Positions 15,837 to 23,752 of a stretch of 32,282 nt of DNA are shown in pieces. The translations under genes were made by a program, and so were the position numbers. Source of the DNA: a virus. Each line of letters starts with the position of its first letter. Positions within the stretch are counted from its first letter, which is position 1. The notes beneath the pieces were generated by a model. The model was not told the DNA's origin. It was given only the letters and a program-made list of their open reading frames with translations, and searched no databases. Location of the stretch: IMG/VR virus record IMGVR_UViG_3300033146_002631, positions 1 through 32,282 of that record; one strand, given 5' to 3'.

Positions 15837-17477
15837 ATGGCTATTCCTATTTCACCAGGGGTTTATACTAAAATAATTGATCTTTCTACATATGTTCAGG
15901 CAGTACCTGGAACTATTGGATTTATTTGTATTATATCCAGAAAAGGACCAGATAATAAACTGACATTTGTAGGAAGTCAACAAGAGTTGTTTGAGAAGTT
16001 TGGTAAACCAAATGTTACAGATTATGGAAAAACATACGGTCAAGGATTATATGTAGCAAATAATCATATGACTGTATCATATTCATTATATGTAATTAGG
16101 TGTTTACCTTCTGATGCAACATATGCTAATTTATTTATGGTAGCAGATACTACCGCAGCAGCAATAGTTACATCCAGTGAAGCAAGTCAAAATTCACTTG
16201 ATGAATTAAATACTACATTACAAATTGAAGCTGGTGGTAGAATTCCACTTTGTTATTTTATACCTGAAGGTCGTGGTGATGCATATGAAGATTTAGGTAT
16301 TAGAATAACAGAACATGCAAATCCTGAAGTTGAAGGTATTTATATATTAGATGTATATGAAACTCAAGCAGATGGTGATGATGTTATCGTAGAATCTTTT
16401 GAAGTATCATTTGATAATACTGCACTGGATGATTCAGGTGAGTCAGTTTTCATTGAAGATGTTCTTGAGAAGTATTCGAAAAAATTAAGATGTAAGACAA
16501 ATGAAAAAGGTATTTTAATTGCAGATAATAATTCACTTGATGTTACAACTCCTTTCTTATCACCTTCTGCAGTTCATTTGGATGAAGGTAGTGAAGGATC
16601 ACTTATTAATGTTTCACCTGAAGGTAAAAAACAAATTGAACAAACAGTAGCAGATCAAATATTATCACAAGCATATACTGGTATTATTGATGATGATGTT
16701 GTTGATTTAGATAATATATATTTTACTTTAGTTTGGGATCCAGGTTATCCTACAAATGTAAAATTTTCTATTCATCAATTAGTTAATGATATTCGTCTTG
16801 ATTGTGTTGCTATTATGGATAATGGTGATAATACCAATTATGCTGCTGCAATGGATTCAAGAACAAATGATCATACTTTCAATTCAAGATATGTAGCACT
16901 TTATGAAAGTTATAATAAAGTATATGATAAATTTACTGGTCGTGATATATGGGTTTCACCTGTTTATCATATGGCCACTATGATTCCTTTAAATGATAAA
17001 CTTTATGAACTTTGGTATCCAAGTGCTGGTTTTAATAGAGGTACTATTGCTTATATTAAAGAACTTCGTTTTAATCCTAAACTTGGTCAAAGAGATCAGA
17101 TGTATTTAGCTCAACTTAATCCTATTGTTAAGTTTAATGTAGGTTATACAGTTTGGGGTCAATTAACTACTCAAAAGAGACCTAGTAAATTGCAAGATCT
17201 TCATGCAATTAGAACTGTTCTTTATATTAAGAGAGCACTTGAACAATATTTGAAATTTTTTGTATTTGAATTTAATGATCCTGAAACTTGGGAACAAATG
17301 AAATCAGATATTTCTCCTTTCTTAGAGTCTATTAAACAAGCAAGAGGATTACGTTCTTATAATGTAGATGTAGGTGCTACCGATTATGAATTAAAAACAA
17401 AAACATGTCATGTTAATGTTTTACTTGAACCTATGCCTATCATTGAAAAAATTATGCTTAATTTATTTATTAAGTAA
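15837..17477 (+). CDS. contractile tail sheath protein
   Basis: A 546-residue protein. The N-terminus ISPGVYTKIIDLSTYVQAVPGTIGFI is the standard sheath start. The C-terminal domain has the full set of sheath signatures: ELWYPSAGFNRGTI, YLAQLNPIVKFNVGYTVWGQLTT, LHAIRTVLYIKRALEQYLKFFVFEFND and a closing LLEPMPIIEKIMLNL strand pattern. Subunits polymerise around the tail tube and contract on infection to drive the tube through the envelope. The middle part (about 110-300) is the variable outer region. GTAGGAGG precedes the ATG. The tail tube gene follows 43 bases later, as in most myoviruses. Confidence 0.95.
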   Translation: MAIPISPGVYTKIIDLSTYVQAVPGTIGFICIISRKGPDNKLTFVGSQQELFEKFGKPNVTDYGKTYGQGLYVANNHMTVSYSLYVIRCLPSDATYANLFMVADTTAAAIVTSSEASQNSLDELNTTLQIEAGGRIPLCYFIPEGRGDAYEDLGIRITEHANPEVEGIYILDVYETQADGDDVIVESFEVSFDNTALDDSGESVFIEDVLEKYSKKLRCKTNEKGILIADNNSLDVTTPFLSPSAVHLDEGSEGSLINVSPEGKKQIEQTVADQILSQAYTGIIDDDVVDLDNIYFTLVWDPGYPTNVKFSIHQLVNDIRLDCVAIMDNGDNTNYAAAMDSRTNDHTFNSRYVALYESYNKVYDKFTGRDIWVSPVYHMATMIPLNDKLYELWYPSAGFNRGTIAYIKELRFNPKLGQRDQMYLAQLNPIVKFNVGYTVWGQLTTQKRPSKLQDLHAIRTVLYIKRALEQYLKFFVFEFNDPETWEQMKSDISPFLESIKQARGLRSYNVDVGATDYELKTKTCHVNVLLEPMPIIEKIMLNLFIK

Positions 17478-17483
17478 ATAAAA

Positions 17484-17496
17484 GAACAAATTATAA
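17484..17496 (+). promoter_or_regulatory. GAACAAATWWTAA motif before the tail tube gene
   Basis: GAACAAATTATAA is an exact match in the 43-base gap after the sheath, 37 bases before the tube ATG. A promoter here would raise tube over sheath expression. Confidence 0.5.
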
Positions 17497-17520
17497 AATT
17501 TAAATAAGGGAGCAAATATT

Positions 17521-18246
17521 ATGAAATCTTCATTTTCAAATATTGCGGGCAATAGATTTGATCGCAATTTTGGTGGTACTCGAAAAGGTACTGCTGATCC
17601 TTATATGTCAGGTTACCATTATATATGGTTTAAAGAACTTCCTAATGATTTAGTAGCTAATATCAATGTTGCTGATAATTCAAATCTTGGTGATATTAAT
17701 GCTGTAAAAAATGTCCTCGCTGCTTCAGCACAATCAGTTACTCCTCCTGGTGGAACACTTAATAAAACTGAATTTGCTGCGCAAGGTGGGACAAAGTGGG
17801 GAGCACCTACCAATATAGATTATAGTAATAATTTTACTGTTAAGTTTTTAGAATATTCTTCACTTCCTATCCTAAGTATTTTTCATGGATGGATTAGGAT
17901 GATAAGAGATTATAGAACTGGTGCGTCTACTTTAAGTGGTGATAATTATACTAAACAAAATTATTCTGGATCAATGTTTTATTGGACTACTAAACCTGAT
18001 GGTATTACTATTGAATATAGTGCCTGTTATGTTGGTGTTTTTCCTACTAAAGATCCTCAAGACCTTTATGCTGGTGATATTTCTACTGTTGATAAACTTG
18101 AAGTTGATATGGAATTCCATGTCGATAAAGCATATAATGAAACTTGGGTAAGAAGTGCTTGTAGTGAACTTGCTACAAGATTTAAAGAAGAAGGTGTTGG
18201 TATGCATGGTCTTGGCGCTACTACTGGTAGTGTAGAAAATATTTAA
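17521..18246 (+). CDS. tail tube protein
   Basis: A 241-residue protein directly downstream of the sheath gene, with TAAGGGAG before the ATG. The start MKSSFSNIAGNRFDRNFGG and the segment TVKFLEYSSLPILSIFHGWIRMIRDYRTG are typical of gp19-like tube proteins, followed by a beta strand-rich C-terminal half (ITIEYSACYVGVFPTKDPQDLY, KLEVDMEFHVDKAYNE). Hexamers stack to form the inner tube through which DNA passes. The assignment rests on these patterns plus position. A strong terminator follows 14 bases after the stop, closing the sheath-tube unit. Confidence 0.88.
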   Translation: MKSSFSNIAGNRFDRNFGGTRKGTADPYMSGYHYIWFKELPNDLVANINVADNSNLGDINAVKNVLAASAQSVTPPGGTLNKTEFAAQGGTKWGAPTNIDYSNNFTVKFLEYSSLPILSIFHGWIRMIRDYRTGASTLSGDNYTKQNYSGSMFYWTTKPDGITIEYSACYVGVFPTKDPQDLYAGDISTVDKLEVDMEFHVDKAYNETWVRSACSELATRFKEEGVGMHGLGATTGSVENI

Positions 18247-18259
18247 TTTTTAATATTAT

Positions 18260-18296
18260 GAGGGTATTAATATTAATTTATTAATACCCTCTTTTT
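18260..18296 (+). terminator. strong terminator after the tail tube gene
   Basis: GAGGGTATTAATA (18260-18272) and TATTAATACCCTC (18279-18291) form a perfect 13-bp stem with a 6-base loop, followed by TTTTT. This is the clearest intrinsic terminator in the window. The 208-base gap around it (18247-18454) holds no gene. Confidence 0.9.
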
Positions 18297-18339
18297 AGTT
18301 AATAAAAAAAGGAATTATTGTTTTCTTGTATTTATATAA

Positions 18340-18353
18340 GAAAATATATACAT
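18340..18353 (+). promoter_or_regulatory. possible promoter before the gp26-like gene
   Basis: GAAAATATATACAT is a weaker relative of the TATATATA element and shares the following TAGTC with the copy at 2180. It lies after the tube terminator, about 100 bases before the next ATG, where transcription must restart. A loose GAAACAATAAATA follows at 18430. Confidence 0.25.
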
Positions 18354-18454
18354 AGTCGATTTAATATTATTAAAGAGATTTTTTGATATTAAAAAAGTAA
18401 GATTATTAATTAAAACCATATAGAAAATAGAAACAATAAATAGGAGATTATAAA

Positions 18455-19387
18455 ATGGAAATACTACCTAATATTCAAATCAATTATCCAGAATATTCAT
18501 TAATTACACCACAGACATTACAAGAATTTACAATAAGATCATTAAGTGTACAGGAAGAAGAAAATTTTAAAGCAAGTATATTAACACCAAATCAATTTGC
18601 AGATCATTTAAATAAAATCATATGGAATTGTCTAGTAAAAAAACCTGAATCAATTAAAACATATGATGATTTTGAAAATAATATATCTGTTAAAGATAGA
18701 GATGCATTATTATATGGACTGTATCATATATCATATAAAGATATAAGTGATTATGATGTAACATGTCAAAATTGTGGAAAGTCTTTTCCTGTTAAAATAG
18801 ATATATCAAAATGTTTTTCAATAAATAGATATATACCAACCGGTGAAGATGTAATACTTGATAAAATGCAAAATGAAAAAATTGAATATGAAAATAAAAA
18901 ACCAGAAACAATAACTGAAAATAGAGAAGTTATTGTTAAACATGATAAACCAACTCCTGCAGTTGATAATTTTGAATTAATTAAGAAAAGAATTAAATTA
19001 CGTTTAAAAGTAGCTTCTAATATAATTGTATATATTAAACAACCTTTACTTCGTGATGAAAGATTGTTATCACAAGATCCGTTGTTTCAATCTACAAAAC
19101 AACAAGATATAGGAACTGAGTTATTAGTAATTGATCATGTTGAAATATTAAATGATAGTAAAAATGAAAATGATAGGTCTAAAATCATAATTAAAGAAAA
19201 AGATAATTTAAGTATACTTTATAAAAAATTACCTTCTCAAGATAGAAAAATGATCAATGAATCTTTTATTGAAAATTTTGCTAAATATGGTATAGAGTTG
19301 AAAGTTGTATCTCGTTGTATTTCTTGTGGAGAGGAGGCGGAAACTAACATTGATCTAGTTTCCCAGTTCTTTCGATCATTGTATTAA
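18455..19387 (+). CDS. gp26-like baseplate/tail assembly chaperone with two Cys pairs
   Basis: A 310-residue protein. Residues 1-135 match the T4 gp26-type baseplate chaperone pattern: an early FTIRSLSVQEEENFK segment, NKIIWNCLV, then VKDRDALLYGLYHISYKDISDYDVTCQNCGKSFPVKIDIS. A CxxC (CQNC) near residue 108 and another (CISC) near 288 may together bind zinc. The family is used during baseplate or tail assembly rather than as a major part of the particle. It sits just after the tube gene, where myoviruses and siphoviruses keep their tail chaperones. Its last 26 bases overlap the window in which a +1 shift would open the downstream frame. ATAGGAG precedes the ATG. Confidence 0.8.
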   Translation: MEILPNIQINYPEYSLITPQTLQEFTIRSLSVQEEENFKASILTPNQFADHLNKIIWNCLVKKPESIKTYDDFENNISVKDRDALLYGLYHISYKDISDYDVTCQNCGKSFPVKIDISKCFSINRYIPTGEDVILDKMQNEKIEYENKKPETITENREVIVKHDKPTPAVDNFELIKKRIKLRLKVASNIIVYIKQPLLRDERLLSQDPLFQSTKQQDIGTELLVIDHVEILNDSKNENDRSKIIIKEKDNLSILYKKLPSQDRKMINESFIENFAKYGIELKVVSRCISCGEEAETNIDLVSQFFRSLY

Positions 19388-19577
19388 CGAGAAGTCATTA
19401 GATCAATATAGTAAAGTACTTGAAGAAAATATTTTTTTAATGATTGAATTGTTAAAACAAGATTATCAATCTATTATGAATATGCCTATAGATAGGTTTT
19501 ATAAGTTTTTACAATTAAAAGATAAATTCGATAAAGAAGTTCAACAAGCACAAAAAGAGGAATTAGATAAAATATAA
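19359..19577 (+). CDS. C-terminal extension frame, reached by +1 frameshift or internal start
   Basis: An open frame in +1 relative to the gp26-like gene runs from a TAG at 19356-19358 to a TAA at 19575-19577. It encodes, from 19374, DHCINEKSLDQYSKVLEEN and then a helical segment ending KEVQQAQKEELDKI. The first ATG is only at 19440, with no good ribosome site, and would give 45 residues, yet protein-like sequence starts well before it. The overlap contains TTT CGA (19370-19375), where a slip from UUU to UUC before a rare CGA codon would join the frames and give about 373 residues. Alternatively it is a short separate gene. The helical MPIDRFYKFLQLKDKF segment fits a chaperone tail. Confidence 0.5.
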   Translation, partial: FPSSFDHCINEKSLDQYSKVLEENIFLMIELLKQDYQSIMNMPIDRFYKFLQLKDKFDKEVQQAQKEELDKI

Positions 19578-19601
19578 TCCCTTTCAGTCATTTAGTTTAG
19601 T

Positions 19602-19614
19602 GAACAAATATTAA
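19602..19614 (+). promoter_or_regulatory. GAACAAATWWTAA motif before the gp25-like gene
   Basis: GAACAAATATTAA is an exact match 30 bases before the ATG. It lies in the loop between CAGTCA (19585) and TGACTG (19622), the latter touching the AAGGTGA ribosome site. Confidence 0.5.
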
Positions 19615-19631
19615 AAAAAGGTGACTGATTT

Positions 19632-20063
19632 ATGACAACAAGTAATTCTCTTAAAAAATTTGAAGAGAGTGTTAGGGGAAAAAGCGGAGTCGCTCACGAT
19701 TATATAGATACGATCGGCTCCGCTGGGGATTTTACTCGAATACATGGAATTAATGTTATTGTCAATTCTCTACGTAATCTTTTAATCACACCACTTGGTA
19801 GTTATCCTTTTAATCCTGAATATGGTTCAGAATTATATAAAAAAGTATTTGAACCATTAGATAATTTTACAATTGAAGAAATACAATTTGAAGTGAAAGA
19901 TAGGATAGCTATGTTTGATAGTAGAATTAATGTTATAAATGTTTCAATTGATTTACTTTCAGATAATAAAGGAGTAGCAATTTCAGTATTTATTAAAAAA
20001 GGTGATGAATCTGGTGATATTAAATTGAATTTTTCTAATCTACCTACATTTGGTTTGGAGTAA
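19632..20063 (+). CDS. gp25-like baseplate wedge protein (GPW/gp25 family)
   Basis: A 143-residue protein, normal for the family. The core INVIVNSLRNLLITPLGSYPFNPEYGSELYKKVFEPLDNFTIEEI matches the GPW/gp25 signature (a glycine-rich turn, the NPEYGS-L motif and the F-P-D segment), followed by the RINVINVSIDL strand. In T4, P2 and related tails this protein sits in the inner baseplate ring and helps start sheath assembly. Codons 18-31 lie in an unusually GC-rich patch able to form a 10-bp hairpin (19683-19724). It starts the second part of the baseplate gene set, with the next gene 6 bases after its stop. Confidence 0.9.
   Translation: MTTSNSLKKFEESVRGKSGVAHDYIDTIGSAGDFTRIHGINVIVNSLRNLLITPLGSYPFNPEYGSELYKKVFEPLDNFTIEEIQFEVKDRIAMFDSRINVINVSIDLLSDNKGVAISVFIKKGDESGDIKLNFSNLPTFGLE
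19683..19724 (+). other. GC-rich hairpin inside the gp25-like gene
   Basis: AGCGGAGTCG (19683-19692) and CGGCTCCGCT (19715-19724) can pair over 10 bp with one U-G, around a 22-base loop. It begins about 50 bases after the ATG. The patch uses GC-rich codons rarely seen elsewhere in this window. Confidence 0.6.
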
Positions 20064-20069
20064 TTAATT

Positions 20070-20720
20070 ATGCAAAAATGGAGTAGAATACATGAATATT
20101 CATATCAATATCAAAAATGGGTATATAAAGTTTATGCAGAACATGGTCCTGGTTATCTTTGTACATATTGGAATTTAGATCTTACTAATTCTATTTATGA
20201 TGGTAATATATTAGATGGATCAACATATGAAAAAATGGGTGACCTTTCTGGTTTAAAGTGGAGGAAGATACATTTATTACCTGTATTTCAAATAGAACAA
20301 ATACAACCTGTATTTAATGCAGATGAAGATGGGTATACTAAAAAAGAACAAACTACTTCATTTACAATACCCACTGAATATAATTTTCAACCTTCTCCTA
20401 TGGATTTTGTTAAATTTGAACAAGAGATTTTACATCCTACTGATCAAACTTATCCTTTATATCAAGTAGTTAATTTTGAAAAAGCTACCAATACTGATAA
20501 AACATTTTGGAAAGTATCTTTAAAAGTTGATTATCATCATGAATCACAAATAGATAAACAATTATCTCAAGTTTGTGTATTTTTTGATTATACTAAAAAA
20601 ATATATGATTCAGAAAAAGGTGCTTTTCTTTATAAGTTATTAGATAAAAATATTGAACTTAATCCTATTAATAATTTTTTTAGTCCAAATAATGGTTTAT
20701 TTTTTCAGGAAACATTATGA
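20070..20720 (+). CDS. putative baseplate protein of unknown family
   Basis: A 216-residue protein rich in aromatic residues (KWSRIHEYSYQYQKWVYKVY at the start, YLCTYWNLDL later), with beta-type alternation and a conserved-looking middle (FTIPTEYNFQPSPMDFVKFEQEILHP, then KVSLKVDYHHESQIDKQLSQ). It starts 6 bases after the gp25-like gene and ends by overlapping the coiled-coil gene, all upstream of the gp6/J-like wedge. Position suggests a wedge protein comparable in place and size to T4 gp53, but I see no sequence match to that family. The ribosome site is TTGGAG. Confidence 0.65.
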   Translation: MQKWSRIHEYSYQYQKWVYKVYAEHGPGYLCTYWNLDLTNSIYDGNILDGSTYEKMGDLSGLKWRKIHLLPVFQIEQIQPVFNADEDGYTKKEQTTSFTIPTEYNFQPSPMDFVKFEQEILHPTDQTYPLYQVVNFEKATNTDKTFWKVSLKVDYHHESQIDKQLSQVCVFFDYTKKIYDSEKGAFLYKLLDKNIELNPINNFFSPNNGLFFQETL

Positions 20721-21130
20721 ATATATTAAATGAACAATTTCAAAATTTAGAAGCACATTTATCATTGTTACATGAAAAAAAGAAACATAATATGATTGAT
20801 AATTTAAAAAAGAAATTGAAAAAATTTAAAAAGAAAAAAGATGATGATGATAAAAAGAAAACTGAAATAACTAGAAGTATTAAGTTTTTAATTAAACAAT
20901 ATAAACAGTATAAAAAAGAAGCTGCAAAAGTTTATAAATCTATTGTAGGTAAAACTCATAAAGAAATTGTTAATTTAAAAAAACATCATGTTAAATTAAA
21001 AAATAAAGAAAAAGAATCATTTAAAAAATTACATAAACAAAGAAAAGAACTAAAGAAAATAATATCTGAGATTGAAATTAAAGAAAAACATATTAAAATA
21101 ATTAAAAAACATATTAAAAAAATAAAATAA
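20717..21130 (+). CDS. lysine-rich coiled-coil protein
   Basis: A 137-residue protein, about one third Lys, predicted as nearly continuous helix from its heptad-like spacing of Leu, Ile and Val. A run of KKKK-DDDD-KKK lies at about residues 37-48. It starts with an ATGA overlap on the preceding gene and ends 30 bases before the gp6/J-like gene. A long charged helix in a baseplate operon could be a linker, a trimerisation stalk or a scaffold. No family recognised and no catalytic motif. Confidence in the frame is good because of its ribosome site (CAGGAAAC) and tight packing. Confidence 0.65.
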   Translation: MNILNEQFQNLEAHLSLLHEKKKHNMIDNLKKKLKKFKKKKDDDDKKKTEITRSIKFLIKQYKQYKKEAAKVYKSIVGKTHKEIVNLKKHHVKLKNKEKESFKKLHKQRKELKKIISEIEIKEKHIKIIKKHIKKIK

Positions 21131-21160
21131 TTACACTTATAATATAAAGGATGATTATAG

Positions 21161-23746
21161 ATGTTTGATATTAATTCTCCCAGTATAAATATACTAACTT
21201 CCAGAGATGGTATTAGAAATCAATTAGTAGATTATGCAAAATCATATTTGGAATTAGAAAATGTAGATTTATATTATACTTCATTTCTTTCCTATATAAT
21301 AAATGTATTATCTGTACTTACTTCTAATCAATTATATTATACTTCTACTATATATAGAGAGTTTTTTCTTACTGAAGCACAATTAGAAGAATCAGTTTAT
21401 AATCTAGTAAAGTGGATTGGTTATACTCCTTCTACTGCTACTCCCGCTAAAACTGATATATTAATGACATTACCATTAAAATTTAAAGATAATGATGTTA
21501 CTTTTAAAATACCTAATAATTTTAAAGTGAAGTCTGGTGATATTATATATACTATTGATTCTCCTTTGATTGTGAAATTAGATAAAGATGATATCCAATC
21601 TGAAGAAGATGATATGGATAATGAAGGTATTAATATCAGAGTCCTTAATAATAAAGCAGTAACTGTAAGAAATGATAAAGGATATTTCTTTCCTGTTCTT
21701 TTAGATTCTAAAAATGAAACTGCTTCTTTTATGATACCGTTTACTCAATATGAAATACATGAATTTACATATCAAGTTCCTGAAGATTTAGAAATTTATC
21801 AATTTTGGTCTGTAACTTTAGAATATAGTGGTATGGCTTGGACTCAAAAAGTTTATGAAGTTTATGATGATGGAAGTGGTACAGTTACTACATTATTACA
21901 ACAAGCTGAAGCAAATTCTTTATATACTATGACATCTCATGATAAAAAATATGTGTTTGTTCCAAGTTATAATAAAGCAGATATTTATTTTGGTAATGGT
22001 ATTATTGGAAAACAACCTACACCTGGTTCTACTATTAAAATAGAAGTATTAATTACTAAAGGTGAAAGTGGTAGAGTTATTACTGGTGCTTTAAATCAAT
22101 CTGATAAATTATATTATTCTGCTGGTGGTAAAACTTTACCTATTAAATTAACTGTTACTAATCCTTCTCCTGCATTAGGTGGTGAAGACGCACCTTCTAT
22201 TTCACAAATTAAATCCAGGGCTATCGCAAACCTTACTAGTAAAGAAAGATTTGTATCTGAACAAGATTATAATGATTTAGAAGATATTTTACCACAAACA
22301 CCATTAGCTGATTCAGTTCCTATTTTAAAAAGATCTGATATTAAAATAAATGAAATAATGTTATTTACTAAATTAAAATATCAAGATATGATTTGTCCTA
22401 CCAGAAATATTACACTTGGTATTGATACATCTAGTTATCTTGTTACTGATATTATTCCTGCTGGTACTATCGTAGATGTTGATGGTGAAGATTATGAAAC
22501 CTTATTTACTTTACAACCTCAGTATTTAGAAAATTATGTTCAATATCAATATATTATTAATGAAATAAATACCACTCCTGTACTAGAAATTAATACTGAT
22601 TATTCTCAATATTGTTATATTATAATGACTAATGTTAATTATAAAAAAAATAATGATGAATTTATTGTTACAGCACAAATTACTGAAATTCCTGATGAAG
22701 TTACTGATTTTGAATGTACGTTAATTACTGATTGGGATGGTAGACATTATCCTATGACTTTAAATATAGATGTAAGTGGAGCACTTGAAAGTTTTACATA
22801 TATATTTCCAAGCTATTTAACTATTCCTTTAAATAAACAAACCTTTAGATTTAATATTACTGGGATGTGGAATGGTGAAAGAAAACCTATTTCTACTTAT
22901 GTTGCTAATACAATAGTTAGGAAAAATTTAGATGATTTTATGATGAGTTCAATGACAGTTAATTCACCTACTCAATACCTGATACATAATGTACCTGTTA
23001 TTAGACATTCGTACTTTGCAGATGAAGATATAAATAGACCTTTATTTGAATTATTAACTTTACAAAAATTAATATATAATATTGACATTAATAGTAGAAA
23101 AATGTTAACAGATTTTATTAATATTAAATTTTCAGATACTACTGGTAAATTAAATAATATGAAATACAATACTCCTACCAAAGGAAATGTTATTTCAAAA
23201 ACTCAAACATTAGTTCCTTCAAGTCCTTTAAATGAACAACAATGGCTAGTTAATGGTACTGAAGATCCTTCATGGTTTAATTATAAAAATTATATAGCAA
23301 TTTGGTATGATGTAGGAGGGTGGACTTTTATTAAACCTTCTGTTAATGATAGTGTTTATGTAATAGATGAAAATAAAAGTTATGTTTATACTTCTTGTGA
23401 ATGGATAGAACCTATTTTTGATATTCCTTTTGAAGTTAAAGCTATTGTTACAAAAGATCCTAATTCTCCTATCTCTAGTTCTATTTTAATTGAAAATATT
23501 AAAAATGCTTTATTAAATACTTTTGTAACTAAATTTGGTTTAGATAGAGATATTGATAAGTCTGAAATACTTTCTGTTATTAGAAGTGTTGATGGCGTAA
23601 CTTATGTAAAATTACAAAAACCAGAGATAGATATTAGATTTAAGTTTAATGTAGAAGATCTTACATTAAATACATTACTTGATTATACTCCTCAATTAGT
23701 TGCTTTTACATATGATAATATAACAATTTCAATTAAAGAAGAGTAA
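21161..23746 (+). CDS. gp6/J-like baseplate wedge protein
   Basis: An 861-residue protein. The N-terminus has the standard wedge pattern: RNQLVDYAKSYLELENVDLYYTSFLSYIINVLSVLTSNQLYYTSTIYREFFLTEAQLEESVYNLVKWIGYTPSTATPAKTDI (residues 19-100). At 268-305 comes the beta motif DIYFGNGIIGKQPTPGSTIKIEVLITKGESG, and at 340-370 GGEDAPSISQIKSRAIANLTSKERFVSEQDY, both hallmarks of baseplate J/gp6 proteins. The C-terminus (VIRSVDGVTYVKLQKPEIDI) also fits. Dimers form the ring linking the wedges that drives sheath contraction. AAAGGATG precedes the ATG. Confidence 0.92.
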   Translation: MFDINSPSINILTSRDGIRNQLVDYAKSYLELENVDLYYTSFLSYIINVLSVLTSNQLYYTSTIYREFFLTEAQLEESVYNLVKWIGYTPSTATPAKTDILMTLPLKFKDNDVTFKIPNNFKVKSGDIIYTIDSPLIVKLDKDDIQSEEDDMDNEGINIRVLNNKAVTVRNDKGYFFPVLLDSKNETASFMIPFTQYEIHEFTYQVPEDLEIYQFWSVTLEYSGMAWTQKVYEVYDDGSGTVTTLLQQAEANSLYTMTSHDKKYVFVPSYNKADIYFGNGIIGKQPTPGSTIKIEVLITKGESGRVITGALNQSDKLYYSAGGKTLPIKLTVTNPSPALGGEDAPSISQIKSRAIANLTSKERFVSEQDYNDLEDILPQTPLADSVPILKRSDIKINEIMLFTKLKYQDMICPTRNITLGIDTSSYLVTDIIPAGTIVDVDGEDYETLFTLQPQYLENYVQYQYIINEINTTPVLEINTDYSQYCYIIMTNVNYKKNNDEFIVTAQITEIPDEVTDFECTLITDWDGRHYPMTLNIDVSGALESFTYIFPSYLTIPLNKQTFRFNITGMWNGERKPISTYVANTIVRKNLDDFMMSSMTVNSPTQYLIHNVPVIRHSYFADEDINRPLFELLTLQKLIYNIDINSRKMLTDFINIKFSDTTGKLNNMKYNTPTKGNVISKTQTLVPSSPLNEQQWLVNGTEDPSWFNYKNYIAIWYDVGGWTFIKPSVNDSVYVIDENKSYVYTSCEWIEPIFDIPFEVKAIVTKDPNSPISSSILIENIKNALLNTFVTKFGLDRDIDKSEILSVIRSVDGVTYVKLQKPEIDIRFKFNVEDLTLNTLLDYTPQLVAFTYDNITISIKEE

Positions 23747-23752
23747 TATATT

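Noticed and set aside
20826-20861. Lys-Asp4-Lys run resembling a protease cleavage site
   Set aside because: It is low-complexity sequence in a lysine-rich coiled coil; the likeness is chance.
15837-23746. Assignment to the phiKZ/AR9 group because of AT-rich DNA and AACA motifs
   Set aside because: The presence of gp25-, gp26- and gp6/J-like genes and a 546-residue sheath fits T4-type or P2-type tails better. The promoter likeness alone is not enough.
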